Positions 1 through 7,057 of a stretch of DNA of 14,234 bases are shown here, one piece after another (within the stretch, counting starts at the first letter, position 1; every line of letters begins with the position of its first letter). Source of the stretch: Limisphaerales bacterium (GTDB lineage Bacteria; Verrucomicrobiota; Verrucomicrobiia; Limisphaerales; PALSA-1396); the NCBI GenBank assembly GCA_003140275.1, contig PLJQ01000429.1, positions 1-14,234 on the forward strand. Reading direction: 5' to 3'. The notes under the pieces are model-generated. The model searched no databases and was not told the DNA's origin. It worked only from the letters and a program-made list of their open reading frames with translations. The position numbers and the translations under genes are program-made.

Positions 1-2541
1 CTTGGTGAAGCCCTTCGCTCCGATCAGGCGATTCGGTTCGAAGCCGAGTCCGCGGAGGTGCTTCTGGGTTTCCTCGACGGCCGAGAGCAACGCCTTAACC
101 CGCTCTTCGATCGGTGCGACGATTTCCTCGGCACCGTCGCCATCGTCGCCCAGCGCGTACTGCGCCAGGGCCGCGCGCAGACTCTTGAGCATCCCGTTGT
201 AGTCCACGATCAAGCCGAAATCTTTGCCGGGATAAACGCGGTTGGCGCGGGCAATGGCCTGCATCAACGTGTGCGCTTTCATTGGCTTGTCCACGTAAAG
301 CGTCGAGAGACATTCCACGTCAAATCCCGTCAACCACATCGCGCAGACAATGGCGACGCGGAATGGATGTTCGGGGGTTTTGAAGGCCGACTCCACATCC
401 AAAGTCTTGCCGCCCGCCAGCTCGAATCCCTTTTTCATCAGGACGCGATGCGGAATGATGTCCACGCCCCACTTCTTGAAATCGGCAACCTCGTTCTGCC
501 CTTCGCTGATGATGATTTCGATGAGCGTTTCCTCCATCCACTTTGCCTGACCGTGTAACCAGGCCAACTCCTTCGCCGCCGCGTCGCGCTGGCCTTCTTC
601 CACGCGCACCGCAAATTCCGCCTCCTTCTGCGGGATCAACTCCCCCACCTTTGCCAGCTTCGCCTGCCAGCGTGGGATGATGCGCTGATACATCCGCCCA
701 CACGTCAGCTTATCAATGCACACGAGCATGGATTTGCCCGATTCCCACCGCGTCGCGCAATGCTCCACAAAGTCGTTCGCCAGCTTGTCCAACCGGTCGT
801 CGGCGGTGATGACTTCGTAATCCTGCCCCAGCAACTTTTCCAGCAACGCCTCCTTGTCCGGGTCAAGGTCGGCCTTGGCAATGGCGTCGGCGATGCGGTC
901 GTTGAGATCAAGCCGGGCGATGCCGAGCTTCTCGCCGCGATTTTCGTAAACAAGCTTTACCGTCGCGCCGTCTTCTTCGGAGCGTTTGAAATCGTAGCGC
1001 GAAACGTAAGTGCCGAAGATGCGTTTTGTCAGATGGTCATGTTTGAACAGCGGCGTGCCGGTGAAGCCGATGAACGCCGCGTTCGGCAAAGCCAGCCGCA
1101 TGTTCCGCGCGAGCTTCCCGGCCTGCGTGCGATGCGCCTCGTCGGAAATCACAATAATGTCGTCGCGCGTGCTGTAAGGTTCGCGCGGGTTCACGTCCTG
1201 GTTGAATTTGTGAATCAGGCTGAAGATGTAGCGGTGATTCTGCTTCAACAAATCTTTCAACACCTCACCTGAACTGGCGCGGGGCGTTTTCTCGTTCGCC
1301 ACGCCGCAGCCGACGAACGTGCGGTAAATCTGGCTGTCCAGATCGTTGCGGTCGGCCATCAACAGAAACGTGAACTTTGCCGAAATCTGCCGCCGCACCT
1401 TCTCGGTGAAGAACGCCATCGAATATGACTTGCCGCTGCCTTGCGTGTGCCAGAACACACCGAGCTTGCCGAGGTCAGGATGCGCGGACTCCACCAACGC
1501 AAGCGTCCGCTTCGACTTGTCGTCCTCGATGGTCTGCGCCCCCGGCAACAGGTCCGCGTCCGTCGCCTCCTCTCTTGGTAACTCGACCACGCGATACGTG
1601 AGCCGCTTCTCCGGCGGAAATTCACGCTTCAATTCTTCCTGCCGCCGCACCGACGCCACCGCGTTGTTCACGCCGAGGACTTGATGGTTGCGGGCGATGA
1701 CTTTTCGCGTGGCGCCGGGCTTGCTCGTGTCGAACAGGATGAAATTCTCCACCAAATCCAGCAGGCGGTCGTGCGCGAGCATCCCGTTGAGCAACCGCTC
1801 CGCGTCCACGCTGCCCTTCCGGTCGTTCTCGTCTAATCGTTTCCACTCCGCGAAATGTTCCCATCCGCTCGTGATCGAGCCGTAACGGGCGCGATGACCA
1901 TTGCTCACGATCAGGAAAGCGTTGTGATGGAAGGCATGGGCGATGACGTGCTCGTCCATGTAATCCCGCAAGTTACCATCGAAGCCCGCCCGGATGTTTT
2001 TGTAAACCGCCTTCAACTCGATGAACACCAGCGGCAGACCGTTGACGAAACAAACCAGGTCAGCGCGGCGATTGTAACCCGGTGTGCGCAGGCCCGTGAG
2101 TTTCAACTCACGCACGGCGAGAAACCGATTGTTCGGTTTACCATCCGGCCCCGTGCCGTTCTTGAAATCAATCACCCGCGCTCGTGTCTCGCGAAGCTGC
2201 CCTTGCTCGTCCTTGTAGCTCACCGGCACGCCGTCGCGGATGAACCGATAAAACTCCTGGTTGTGCTGAAGCAGCGACCGCGTGAATTCATGCCGCGTCA
2301 TCTTCTGCACCGCCTCGGCGATGGCAGCGGGCGGCAACTTTGGATTCAACCGCTCCAACGCCGCGCGCAACTCGCGCGTGAGCACCACCTCGCGCGTGTC
2401 GGCGCGGCCCAGCGTCCCGGTAGGCCCGAACGTCTCCTCGTTCCACGCATACACGCTCTCCCAACCGAGCACCTTTTGCAGATGCTCGGCGAACGTCTTT
2501 TGGACGAGCCGGTCTTCGCTGTTGATGTCGGTGAAGGCCAT
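1..2541 (-). CDS. hsdR: Type I restriction endonuclease subunit HsdR, N-terminal 847 residues (3' end outside window)
   Basis: Motor and nuclease subunit of the Type I enzyme: it translocates DNA using ATP and cuts at a distance when HsdS meets an unmethylated site. The frame is open from ATG 2541 to the left edge with no stop. The N-terminus is MAFTDINSEDRLVQKTFAEH. The PD-(D/E)xK nuclease is visible as RRADLVCFVNGLPLVFIELK with D161, E175 and K177. The SF2 helicase part has Walker A TQGSGKS (Lys371), DEAH (467-470), FTGTPLF, and motif VI QAIARANRVYPGK near 761. All catalytic motifs seen are intact, so the enzyme should be active. The last 150-250 residues expected for the family fall outside. 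It is separated from hsdS by the cargo region, but is on the same strand and may share its transcript. Confidence 0.95.
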   Translation of the reverse strand, partial: MAFTDINSEDRLVQKTFAEHLQKVLGWESVYAWNEETFGPTGTLGRADTREVVLTRELRAALERLNPKLPPAAIAEAVQKMTRHEFTRSLLQHNQEFYRFIRDGVPVSYKDEQGQLRETRARVIDFKNGTGPDGKPNNRFLAVRELKLTGLRTPGYNRRADLVCFVNGLPLVFIELKAVYKNIRAGFDGNLRDYMDEHVIAHAFHHNAFLIVSNGHRARYGSITSGWEHFAEWKRLDENDRKGSVDAERLLNGMLAHDRLLDLVENFILFDTSKPGATRKVIARNHQVLGVNNAVASVRRQEELKREFPPEKRLTYRVVELPREEATDADLLPGAQTIEDDKSKRTLALVESAHPDLGKLGVFWHTQGSGKSYSMAFFTEKVRRQISAKFTFLLMADRNDLDSQIYRTFVGCGVANEKTPRASSGEVLKDLLKQNHRYIFSLIHKFNQDVNPREPYSTRDDIIVISDEAHRTQAGKLARNMRLALPNAAFIGFTGTPLFKHDHLTKRIFGTYVSRYDFKRSEEDGATVKLVYENRGEKLGIARLDLNDRIADAIAKADLDPDKEALLEKLLGQDYEVITADDRLDKLANDFVEHCATRWESGKSMLVCIDKLTCGRMYQRIIPRWQAKLAKVGELIPQKEAEFAVRVEEGQRDAAAKELAWLHGQAKWMEETLIEIIISEGQNEVADFKKWGVDIIPHRVLMKKGFELAGGKTLDVESAFKTPEHPFRVAIVCAMWLTGFDVECLSTLYVDKPMKAHTLMQAIARANRVYPGKDFGLIVDYNGMLKSLRAALAQYALGDDGDGAEEIVAPIEERVKALLSAVEETQKHLRGLGFEPNRLIGAKGFTK
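2504..2529. repeat. dispersed direct repeat of the hsdR 5' end
   Basis: 26 bases of hsdR codons 5-13 (encoding DINSEDRLV, 2504-2529) recur exactly at 4416-4441. The overlapping 22 bases 2511-2532 recur exactly at 11119-11140. All three copies are in the same orientation and at the start of an ORF, so they are direct repeats spaced about 1.9 and 6.7 kb apart and could recombine homologously to delete or shuffle the genes between them. Confidence 0.85.
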
Positions 2542-2747
2542 GTCTATGTCCTGCCGCTGCTTTGTTCAGTGCACTGCGGTTGATTCGCCCGCTTCGTGCA
2601 TATAGCCAAACCCTTGTAAAATGGGGGCTTTTTGCCCCACCATGCCCCGAGTTGTGCAAAGGCTATGAACAAGCACACGCTCATTCGGACTGTCTTTGTC
2701 CATAGGTAAACCGCGTAATTATGCGCGCTCATCACGGGAAAAAATCG
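2542..2747 (-). other. 206-base gap between the AlbA_2 gene and hsdR, with a hairpin
   Basis: The largest gap in the window. On the transcribed strand it has GGGGCAAAAAGCCCC (2624-2638), a 5-bp stem with an A5 loop, followed by CATTTTAC and not a strong U-run; it could be a weak terminator or an mRNA structure. A 63-codon ORF (2544-2735) crosses it and stops 2 bases before the hsdR start, but has no Shine-Dalgarno and no family character beyond a short hydrophobic run. I see no convincing promoter, though a separate hsdR promoter could sit here. Confidence 0.4.
2549..2552 (-). promoter_or_regulatory. ribosome binding site of hsdR
   Basis: AGGA, 7 bases before ATG 2541 on the transcribed strand (AGGACATAGACATG). 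It is one of the few clear Shine-Dalgarno sequences in the window and supports this start. Confidence 0.6.
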
Positions 2748-4205
2748 TCACGCCCAAAAGGGCACATACTCGGCGAACTTCCTCGACTTGCTTTCCGGGT
2801 CAGCGCGTTTGATGCGCTTCTTGTCCAGGGCCTCCTGAATCAGCACAGAAACCATTGACCTTTGTTTCTCCGGCATCTTCAAACGCTCACGCAACGATTT
2901 ATTCGTCATGGCGCTGTCGGAGTAATGCTTGAGCACGGCGTGCTGGTAACACGCTTCCAACCGCTCACGGGCCGACATTTGCGCGAACGTTCGCGGAGCA
3001 TAAAGCGCGACTTTGAAATGATTTGTTCCCGCCGTGAATTCGATGGGCGGCAATCCGTAAAGTTCCACCTGCAAGCCGGCCTTGAGCAGTCCCGACCCGC
3101 GCTCCTCGCAAATCTTGTAACGCCGGAAAGCGCGCGCCAGTTGTTCGTTTCGGGACTCCGGCTGCGTCCCGATGAGCCGATCCAACCGCTTCGATGGCAG
3201 CAACCCGCCAGGATTGGAGACTTCTATCCTGTCATCGAAGATTTCAATCAGCGGCCCAGCACCCGTGATTGAGAAATCCTGGTGGATCAGCGCGTTGGCG
3301 ATGATTTCTCGGAGTGCGATTTCGGGATAAACCGTCCGCTTCTTCCTCAACGCTTGTTCGATGACCTCACTCTGCGGCAGCAGCGACATCACAAACTGCA
3401 TCAGCGCTTGAAAGCTGATCGCGTAACCTCTGGTGCCCTCCTGTTCCTGCTTCGTTTTCGCTTTGTTCAGCCCATCATAAACCACCACCCGAACCGCCTT
3501 CCGGATGAGCTCCGGGAAATCGGTGAGCTTCCGCGCTGCCGCAATCGCACCGAGATTCGTCACATAGCCACCACCCGCAGGCTCGCGCATGATGAATCGC
3601 TCGCCCGCCATCCATACCAGCGTCTCCTCCTGCGTCGTGGCGACCGGGCGCTCCAGCATCTTGAAAATTGGTTCGACGTTCAGCTTGAGGCCAAACTCAC
3701 TGTCCGCCAGCAGCACCGACGCGTGCAAATCCTCCCAACGCGGCGTCCGGCTGTGCAGCATCAGCGTCCCGATCTCTTGTCGCGACGCCAGCCGTGTCGT
3801 GCCGCCCGAGCGGATGAACGCGTGCTCCAAACTCTTGCCGCGCAGATGAACCGGCTTCACCGCGGACTCCGGCACATGAACAAACAGCAGCCGGACGGAC
3901 TCATAATCTTCCACCGCGTGATCAAGCGCCACCGGCGGCTCAAGCCCTTGGCGTCCGAGGTTTGCCAGTTGATTGATCGTCGTTTCGACCGTCTTCGCGT
4001 CCACGCTGCGCGGCGACCCCGTGACATCTACGCCATAAACCATGAAGCCGCCGCCTGGCTGATTGGCGAAAGCGGAAAGGTGTTCCGTCAGCCTTTTCTT
4101 GTCTGGCGACAGTGCCGCCTTCCAATCAAGTTCATTCAATTCGTGCCGAGGCGGCTCAAGACTCGCCTTCAATAATTCCACTGCTTTGAGCATCCAAGCT
4201 TTCAT
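2748..4205 (-). CDS. AlbA_2-domain protein with RecG-type HATPase-like domain
   Basis: 485 aa. An AlbA_2 (Schlafen-type) domain covers about 20-145 (LSAFANQPGGGFMVYGVD at 43-60; HAFIRSGGTTRLAS at 128-141). A linker of about 130 residues follows. A GHKL-like ATPase module covers about 290-400: PEIALREIIANALIHQDF (294-311, with the Asn box), EIFDDRIEVSNPGGLLP (321-337) and ERGSGL (368-373). The C-terminal 75 residues are helical and basic (SLRERLKMPEKQRSMVSVLI), probably a winged helix. This order defines the large 'ATP-binding/RecG-like' family of transcriptional regulators; despite the name they are not RecG helicases. Members are frequent in Type I RM loci (the R-linked ORFs of Campylobacter are a precedent). 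The likely role is DNA or RNA binding, perhaps regulating or backing up the restriction system; no specific function is proven by sequence. ATG 4205 has no evident Shine-Dalgarno; Met5 is an alternative. Confidence 0.88.
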   Translation of the reverse strand: MKAWMLKAVELLKASLEPPRHELNELDWKAALSPDKKRLTEHLSAFANQPGGGFMVYGVDVTGSPRSVDAKTVETTINQLANLGRQGLEPPVALDHAVEDYESVRLLFVHVPESAVKPVHLRGKSLEHAFIRSGGTTRLASRQEIGTLMLHSRTPRWEDLHASVLLADSEFGLKLNVEPIFKMLERPVATTQEETLVWMAGERFIMREPAGGGYVTNLGAIAAARKLTDFPELIRKAVRVVVYDGLNKAKTKQEQEGTRGYAISFQALMQFVMSLLPQSEVIEQALRKKRTVYPEIALREIIANALIHQDFSITGAGPLIEIFDDRIEVSNPGGLLPSKRLDRLIGTQPESRNEQLARAFRRYKICEERGSGLLKAGLQVELYGLPPIEFTAGTNHFKVALYAPRTFAQMSARERLEACYQHAVLKHYSDSAMTNKSLRERLKMPEKQRSMVSVLIQEALDKKRIKRADPESKSRKFAEYVPFWA

Positions 4206-4216
4206 TGGGACGTTTT

Positions 4217-4330
4217 CTACTCAAATAAGAACCGTCTGAAAATCAAATAGTTACAACGCGCCGCCGCGCGGCGCTCAATTAAACTCGCTCGCCAGTTCGC
4301 GCGGGCAGTCTCATTGAAATCCACGCTCAT
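4217..4330 (-). CDS. possible 37-aa mini-ORF upstream of the AlbA_2 gene
   Basis: ATG 4330 starts 18 bases after the chimera stop, and TAG is 11 bases before the AlbA_2 gene start. The peptide starts MSVDFNETARANWRASLIER and ends RFLFE. No family is recognised. The first 20 residues look protein-like and could be the remains of another gene; the rest covers an inverted repeat. No clear Shine-Dalgarno. Confidence 0.25.
   Translation of the reverse strand: MSVDFNETARANWRASLIERRAAARCNYLIFRRFLFE
4258..4274. repeat. GC-rich inverted repeat upstream of the AlbA_2 gene
   Basis: gcgccgccgcgcggcgc is a perfect 7-bp stem with a 3-base loop. On the transcribed strand it is followed by GTTGTAACTATTTGATTTTC, not a run of T, so a Rho-independent terminator is not supported. 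It could be an mRNA hairpin, attenuator, operator-like dyad, or chance in GC-rich DNA. The 143-base stretch 4206-4348 otherwise holds only a doubtful mini-ORF. Confidence 0.35.
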
Positions 4331-4348
4331 GGCAAACTTTGAAGCGGC

Positions 4349-4453
4349 TCACACCGCAATCTCACCGCTCATCCCGCGCGGCAGCAGCAGGTCGCGCCCC
4401 GCGCTCATCGCCTGCACGAGCCGGTCTTCGCTGTTGATGTCAATATAAGCCAT
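4349..4453 (-). pseudogene. hsdR-start / hsdS-end chimeric mini-ORF before the AlbA_2 gene
   Basis: 34 codons plus stop. MAYIDINSEDRLVQ is the hsdR start of this window (MAFTDINSEDRLVQ); the rest, AMSAGRDLLLPRGMSGEIAV, is the HsdS C-terminus (AARDLLLPRLMSGEIIV). DNA confirms both halves: 4416-4441 is identical to hsdR 2504-2529 over 26 bases, and 4376-4397 is identical to hsdS 12124-12145 over 22 bases. The junction lies between about 4398 and 4415. Start and stop are intact and no internal stop occurs. It is 143 bases ahead of the AlbA_2 gene and can only arise by deletion or recombination between an hsdR start and a downstream hsdS end. Confidence 0.82.
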
Positions 4454-4458
4454 TTGTC

Positions 4459-4592
4459 CTAGTCACTAAGCCGTTTCTTTAGCGCCTCTCCTCGCACGTA
4501 TCCTGTATTGGTCACCCCGAAATTACCTGGGTGAGAGGTGGATTCAAAATATCCAGCATTAACTAACTCGTTGAACGCATCGAGCCAGAGAG
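4459..4592 (-). pseudogene. out-of-frame C-terminal tail of the HNH gene
   Basis: Reads ALWLDAFNELVNAGYFESTS, then HPGNFGVTNTGYVRGEALKK and RLSD, stopping at TAG 4461-4459. The pattern of a helix (LDAFNELVNAGYF), a short hairpin and F.VT..GY…A…L is typical of a small winged-helix end domain, so it is coding in character, unlike the in-frame alternative of 11 residues. Deleting 2 bases, or adding 1, in the AGAGAGCTCTCT stretch at 4587-4598 joins it to the HNH gene. The tail's stop is 5 bases before the next mini-ORF start. A sequencing error is also possible. Confidence 0.7.
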
Positions 4593-5093
4593 CTCTCTTG
4601 CGCGATTATCGTCTTCCTTACCCAGAAACTCTTGGTTCTTTGTGTGAATATTCACTAATTCCCCGTAAGCGCTTGATTTGACTTTGCTCACAAAACCATC
4701 GGACGACCCACACGCTTCGATCAGTAATTTATGTGCGGCTTCGGACAATTGCACCTGGCTGTTTCCAATGGGAAGGGGAATGAAGAAAGCTTCTGGGGAG
4801 TTTTTCAGTCGCTCCGGATGTCGCTCGACAAAGTCGAACCAAAGATCCCGGTGGCGCTTGAGTTCTTCGGATGAAAATTTCCTGCCGATTGGGTGTTGTG
4901 GATTGTAAGAACCAACCTCAGCGTGGCAATCGAGACAAAGTGGAATGCAATTATCGAGTATGTCGTCACCGCCATCAGATTCTTGATCGATGTGATGTAG
5001 CTGCATTTTTGTGCCGCCAAACTTCCGGCAGATGCAGCACCTCCGGGCGCAGCGAACCAAAACCTCATCTGCTATTTCGCGAGGGAATGGCAT
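4563..5093 (-). CDS. HNH endonuclease, C-terminus lost by frameshift
   Basis: The HNH domain lies at the N-terminus. From ATG 5093 it reads MPFPREIADEVLVRCARRCC and then CRKFGG, LHHIDQ (the His of the beta-beta-alpha metal site), NCIPLCLDCH and LKRHRDLWFDF. Both CxxC pairs of the treble clef and the catalytic His are present, so the nuclease domain should be intact. A GTG at 5102 would add three residues and overlap the previous gene by 8 bases; I prefer 5093. After residue 165 or so, the frame runs …NRARELSGSMRSTS and stops. The -1 frame, starting at the same point, continues as a convincing protein tail for 44 more residues (4459-4592), so the gene appears frameshifted at 4587-4598. The truncated product may still fold, since the loss is outside the HNH core. 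Confidence 0.83.
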   Translation of the reverse strand: MPFPREIADEVLVRCARRCCICRKFGGTKMQLHHIDQESDGGDDILDNCIPLCLDCHAEVGSYNPQHPIGRKFSSEELKRHRDLWFDFVERHPERLKNSPEAFFIPLPIGNSQVQLSEAAHKLLIEACGSSDGFVSKVKSSAYGELVNIHTKNQEFLGKEDDNRARELSGSMRSTS

Positions 5094-5094
5094 A

Positions 5095-5697
5095 TCAGGC
5101 ACGCCTCAACTGAATGTTAGCTTCGGATCGCATTTCCTGCCGGGTCGCCTTGTTCAGTGGCTTGTCGGTCGCGGCGGCAAATTGTTCGTAACCTAAAAGC
5201 AGAATCCGGTCGAGCTTGTCGGCTGTTCCAAAGCCATAGGTCCTGCATTCGTCGAACCTCTCCATGCCGAAATCGAACAGATTCCAGACGCCGTGTGAGT
5301 GCGGATAATTTTTTGGCAACCCGACGACGGCGAAGTCCGCGCCGGAGTGCAGATACATGTGGCACTTCAAGATGTCGCGCATGATTTTCTCGCGATCGGT
5401 CTTCTCAATCTCGACTGCGACTCGCCGGGCGCCGAACGTGAAGGCGAAATCAAACTTTTGGGGAATCTCGGCTGGCAGCCGTAGGCTGAAAGGCTTTGCT
5501 CCACGCGCCAGCAACGTTTTCTCCAGTTGCTCGTCAAAATCGGACGCCATCTGCCCTTGATTCACCGATGGGTCATCCACCCGCAATGCAAAATCAATTC
5601 GTTTAAGGCCGCCGAGTAGTGGCGACAAATGCTCGAACGCTTCCCCCGCTTTAGGGTGAAGCTCGAAGTTGGCAGCGTAAACAGGAAACATCGTCAT
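5095..5697 (-). CDS. putative PD-(D/E)xK-type restriction endonuclease-like protein
   Basis: 200 aa. Residues 82-99 read FDFAFTFGARRVAVEIEK: an Asp (83) on one strand, a turn, then a hydrophobic strand ending E96-x-E98-K99. This spacing fits the PD-(D/E)xK core in the ExE/K form seen in BglII- and BstYI-like restriction enzymes. E56 upstream (SDFDEQLEKTLL) may complete the site. After the core, the helix DREKIMRDILKCHMYLHSGA and strand DFAVVGLP continue the fold. Family assignment is by motif spacing only, not by a recognised homologue. The ATG overlaps the previous stop (ATGA), and the stop lies one base before the preferred ATG of the HNH gene. Together with an HNH protein it could form a nuclease pair that acts on, or is directed by, the base modification implied by the Nmad3-like gene. 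Confidence 0.62.
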   Translation of the reverse strand: MTMFPVYAANFELHPKAGEAFEHLSPLLGGLKRIDFALRVDDPSVNQGQMASDFDEQLEKTLLARGAKPFSLRLPAEIPQKFDFAFTFGARRVAVEIEKTDREKIMRDILKCHMYLHSGADFAVVGLPKNYPHSHGVWNLFDFGMERFDECRTYGFGTADKLDRILLLGYEQFAAATDKPLNKATRQEMRSEANIQLRRA

Positions 5698-6353
5698 TTA
5701 CACCCGGCTTTCCGCTTTGGGCGACAACGCACTCGCCAGTGGCGATCCAGTTCGCGCAACAAGCTTTGGTATGTCGATCTTCGATTGCGGATGATGTCTG
5801 AAGCGTCAATCCACGGCAACGCCTCAGAGTAGTGGCGGATGAAATCCGAAGATTTCGCTTTGGACACCGCCCGTTGAAAGACACTTTCCAACTCGCGGGC
5901 GAGTTCCAGTTCCAGCGGTCGTGCTCGACTGCGGAAGCGACTGGCGAACTTCCCGTCCCATGTCGTACGATTCGTGCCTCCTAGACTCTTGGCTAACATC
6001 GGGAACAATCCAGTTCGTCCTGGTGCGGGCGATTCAAACAACGATGGCGCATAGTCATATCGAAACGGTTTCTGCGCCGGCTTCCACCGCAGCTCGACTC
6101 GCGTGCAGGCTCCAGCGTTTCCATGCTCGACCCGTTCGACCGGCGGGGTGATTAGAAGGAGGCGTGAGCCAAGATGACCGCCTTGAACAAACGCCAGGCG
6201 GTCGCCGTCCCCGACATGCTCTTTGGCTGGATTTAGGAGATTATGTGAGTGACAGCCCGTGCAGCCGAAGCTGCCGAATTCCCAAAATGGGTCTGCCCGC
6301 CCGTCGCTCTTGCCGGGCCTGCGGAGGAACACGATAAACAGCCGTTTGCTCAT
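5694..6353 (-). CDS. conserved CxxC-motif partner of the Nmad3-like protein, function unknown
   Basis: 219 aa from ATG 6353, which overlaps the stop of the Nmad3-like gene. The N-terminus is MSKRLFIVFLRRPGKSDGRA, then DPFWEFGSFGCTGCHSHNLL (21-40). The C31-x2-C34-H35 cluster may bind a metal. RLAFVQGGHLGSRLLLITPP follows; the middle has YDYAPSLF and TNRTTWDGKFASRFRSR, and the C-terminus is very basic (RHWRVRCRPKRKAGCK). I know of no assigned function; the layout is reminiscent of conserved hypothetical proteins found next to Nmad3-type genes. A start 17 codons upstream is possible but would extend into the previous gene, so the ATGA overlap is preferred. It also overlaps the next gene by 4 bases, so the pair likely act with the following two genes. 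Confidence 0.72.
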   Translation of the reverse strand: MSKRLFIVFLRRPGKSDGRADPFWEFGSFGCTGCHSHNLLNPAKEHVGDGDRLAFVQGGHLGSRLLLITPPVERVEHGNAGACTRVELRWKPAQKPFRYDYAPSLFESPAPGRTGLFPMLAKSLGGTNRTTWDGKFASRFRSRARPLELELARELESVFQRAVSKAKSSDFIRHYSEALPWIDASDIIRNRRSTYQSLLRELDRHWRVRCRPKRKAGCK

Positions 6354-7057
6354 GATTCTGAATTGCTCGCCGCGACGAGTTCCGGCTTCTGCCTGATGAT
6401 CCACTGGTAAAATCGTGACGCATCCTTAAACTCCGGCAACCGCGCGCTCCGCTGGATGTAGCCATCCTTCACGTCCACGTCACCCCATTCCGCCAGCAAT
6501 TCGCGCCGCACCCGGTACGCCCGCTCGCGATATTCGCCGATGGGGATGCACCGCTTCAGGCGGCCCGAAACACCGGGACGGGCGCGCACGACGATGTCAG
6601 TTGCGCCAGGTTCGCGACGGGTGTGGGCGTTTTCGTGCCACAGATTGCGCGGCACTGAACGAGCGGGCGCAATCGCCTCAATCACATAAAGTCCGATCAA
6701 GGCATAGACCAGCGACCCGGCCGGATTCTCCACCGGACGAAGTCCGGCAAAGAACGCCAGCACATCGCCGCTGTGAAGTCTGGAAATGCTGCGGGCGCGT
6801 TGTCCCTGATCGCCATAGGTCAGGTTGTCGAAATCCGGGTCAAGATGTGTGGGCTGCCCAAGCAACGCAGCGGGGAGTTCCTGGCCGAAACGCGCCACTG
6901 CCGGGACAAATTCATCAAAGCGCCGGACAAAGCCAGGTCGTAGTTGCTTCGTCTCGGTGATGGTGACGTAAGCAAACTCACCCGAAGTTTGACGCACGGG
7001 TGCGTTCCAATTCCCGTCGGTCGAATCAATCCCGACTCTGACAAGCAACCCTCTCAT
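6350..7057 (-). CDS. Nmad3-like (nucleotide-modification-associated) protein
   Basis: 235 aa from the ATG at 7057. It begins MRGLLVRVGIDSTDGNWNAP and has PTHLDPDFDNLTYGDQGQRA, LHSGDVLAFFAGLRP and a YALIGLYVIE strand. That order fits my recollection of the Nmad3 family, which was defined by comparative genomics beside DNA-base modification genes; the biochemical role is not known to me. Near the C-terminus, IPIGEYRERAYRVRRELL and DVKDGYIQRS are conserved-looking. The start overlaps a mini-ORF stop (ATGA), and its own stop overlaps the next gene's start (TCATGAGC), so it heads a tightly coupled set of four genes. An in-frame extension far upstream into the kinase region exists but has the character of a shadow frame. 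I infer a role in making or sensing modified DNA. The family name is from memory and should be checked. Confidence 0.68.
   Translation of the reverse strand: MRGLLVRVGIDSTDGNWNAPVRQTSGEFAYVTITETKQLRPGFVRRFDEFVPAVARFGQELPAALLGQPTHLDPDFDNLTYGDQGQRARSISRLHSGDVLAFFAGLRPVENPAGSLVYALIGLYVIEAIAPARSVPRNLWHENAHTRREPGATDIVVRARPGVSGRLKRCIPIGEYRERAYRVRRELLAEWGDVDVKDGYIQRSARLPEFKDASRFYQWIIRQKPELVAASNSES

Noticed and set aside
58..1272. Long open frames on the plus strand opposite hsdR (also opposite hsdM, the kinase and the AlbA_2 genes)
   Set aside because: They are antisense shadows of GC-rich genes; the translations lack domain motifs and the opposite strand encodes clear families.
2624..2638. Rho-independent terminator before hsdR
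   Set aside because: The stem is only 5 bp and is followed by CATTTTAC, not a U-run, so it is too weak to call.
2544..2735. 63-codon ORF between the AlbA_2 gene and hsdR
   Set aside because: No Shine-Dalgarno, no recognisable family, and composition typical of chance ORFs; it is mentioned only as part of the gap.
4587..4598. Programmed -1 frameshift in the HNH gene
   Set aside because: The required shift is -1 in direction, but no slippery heptamer (X XXY YYZ) or obvious downstream structure is present; a mutation or read error is simpler.
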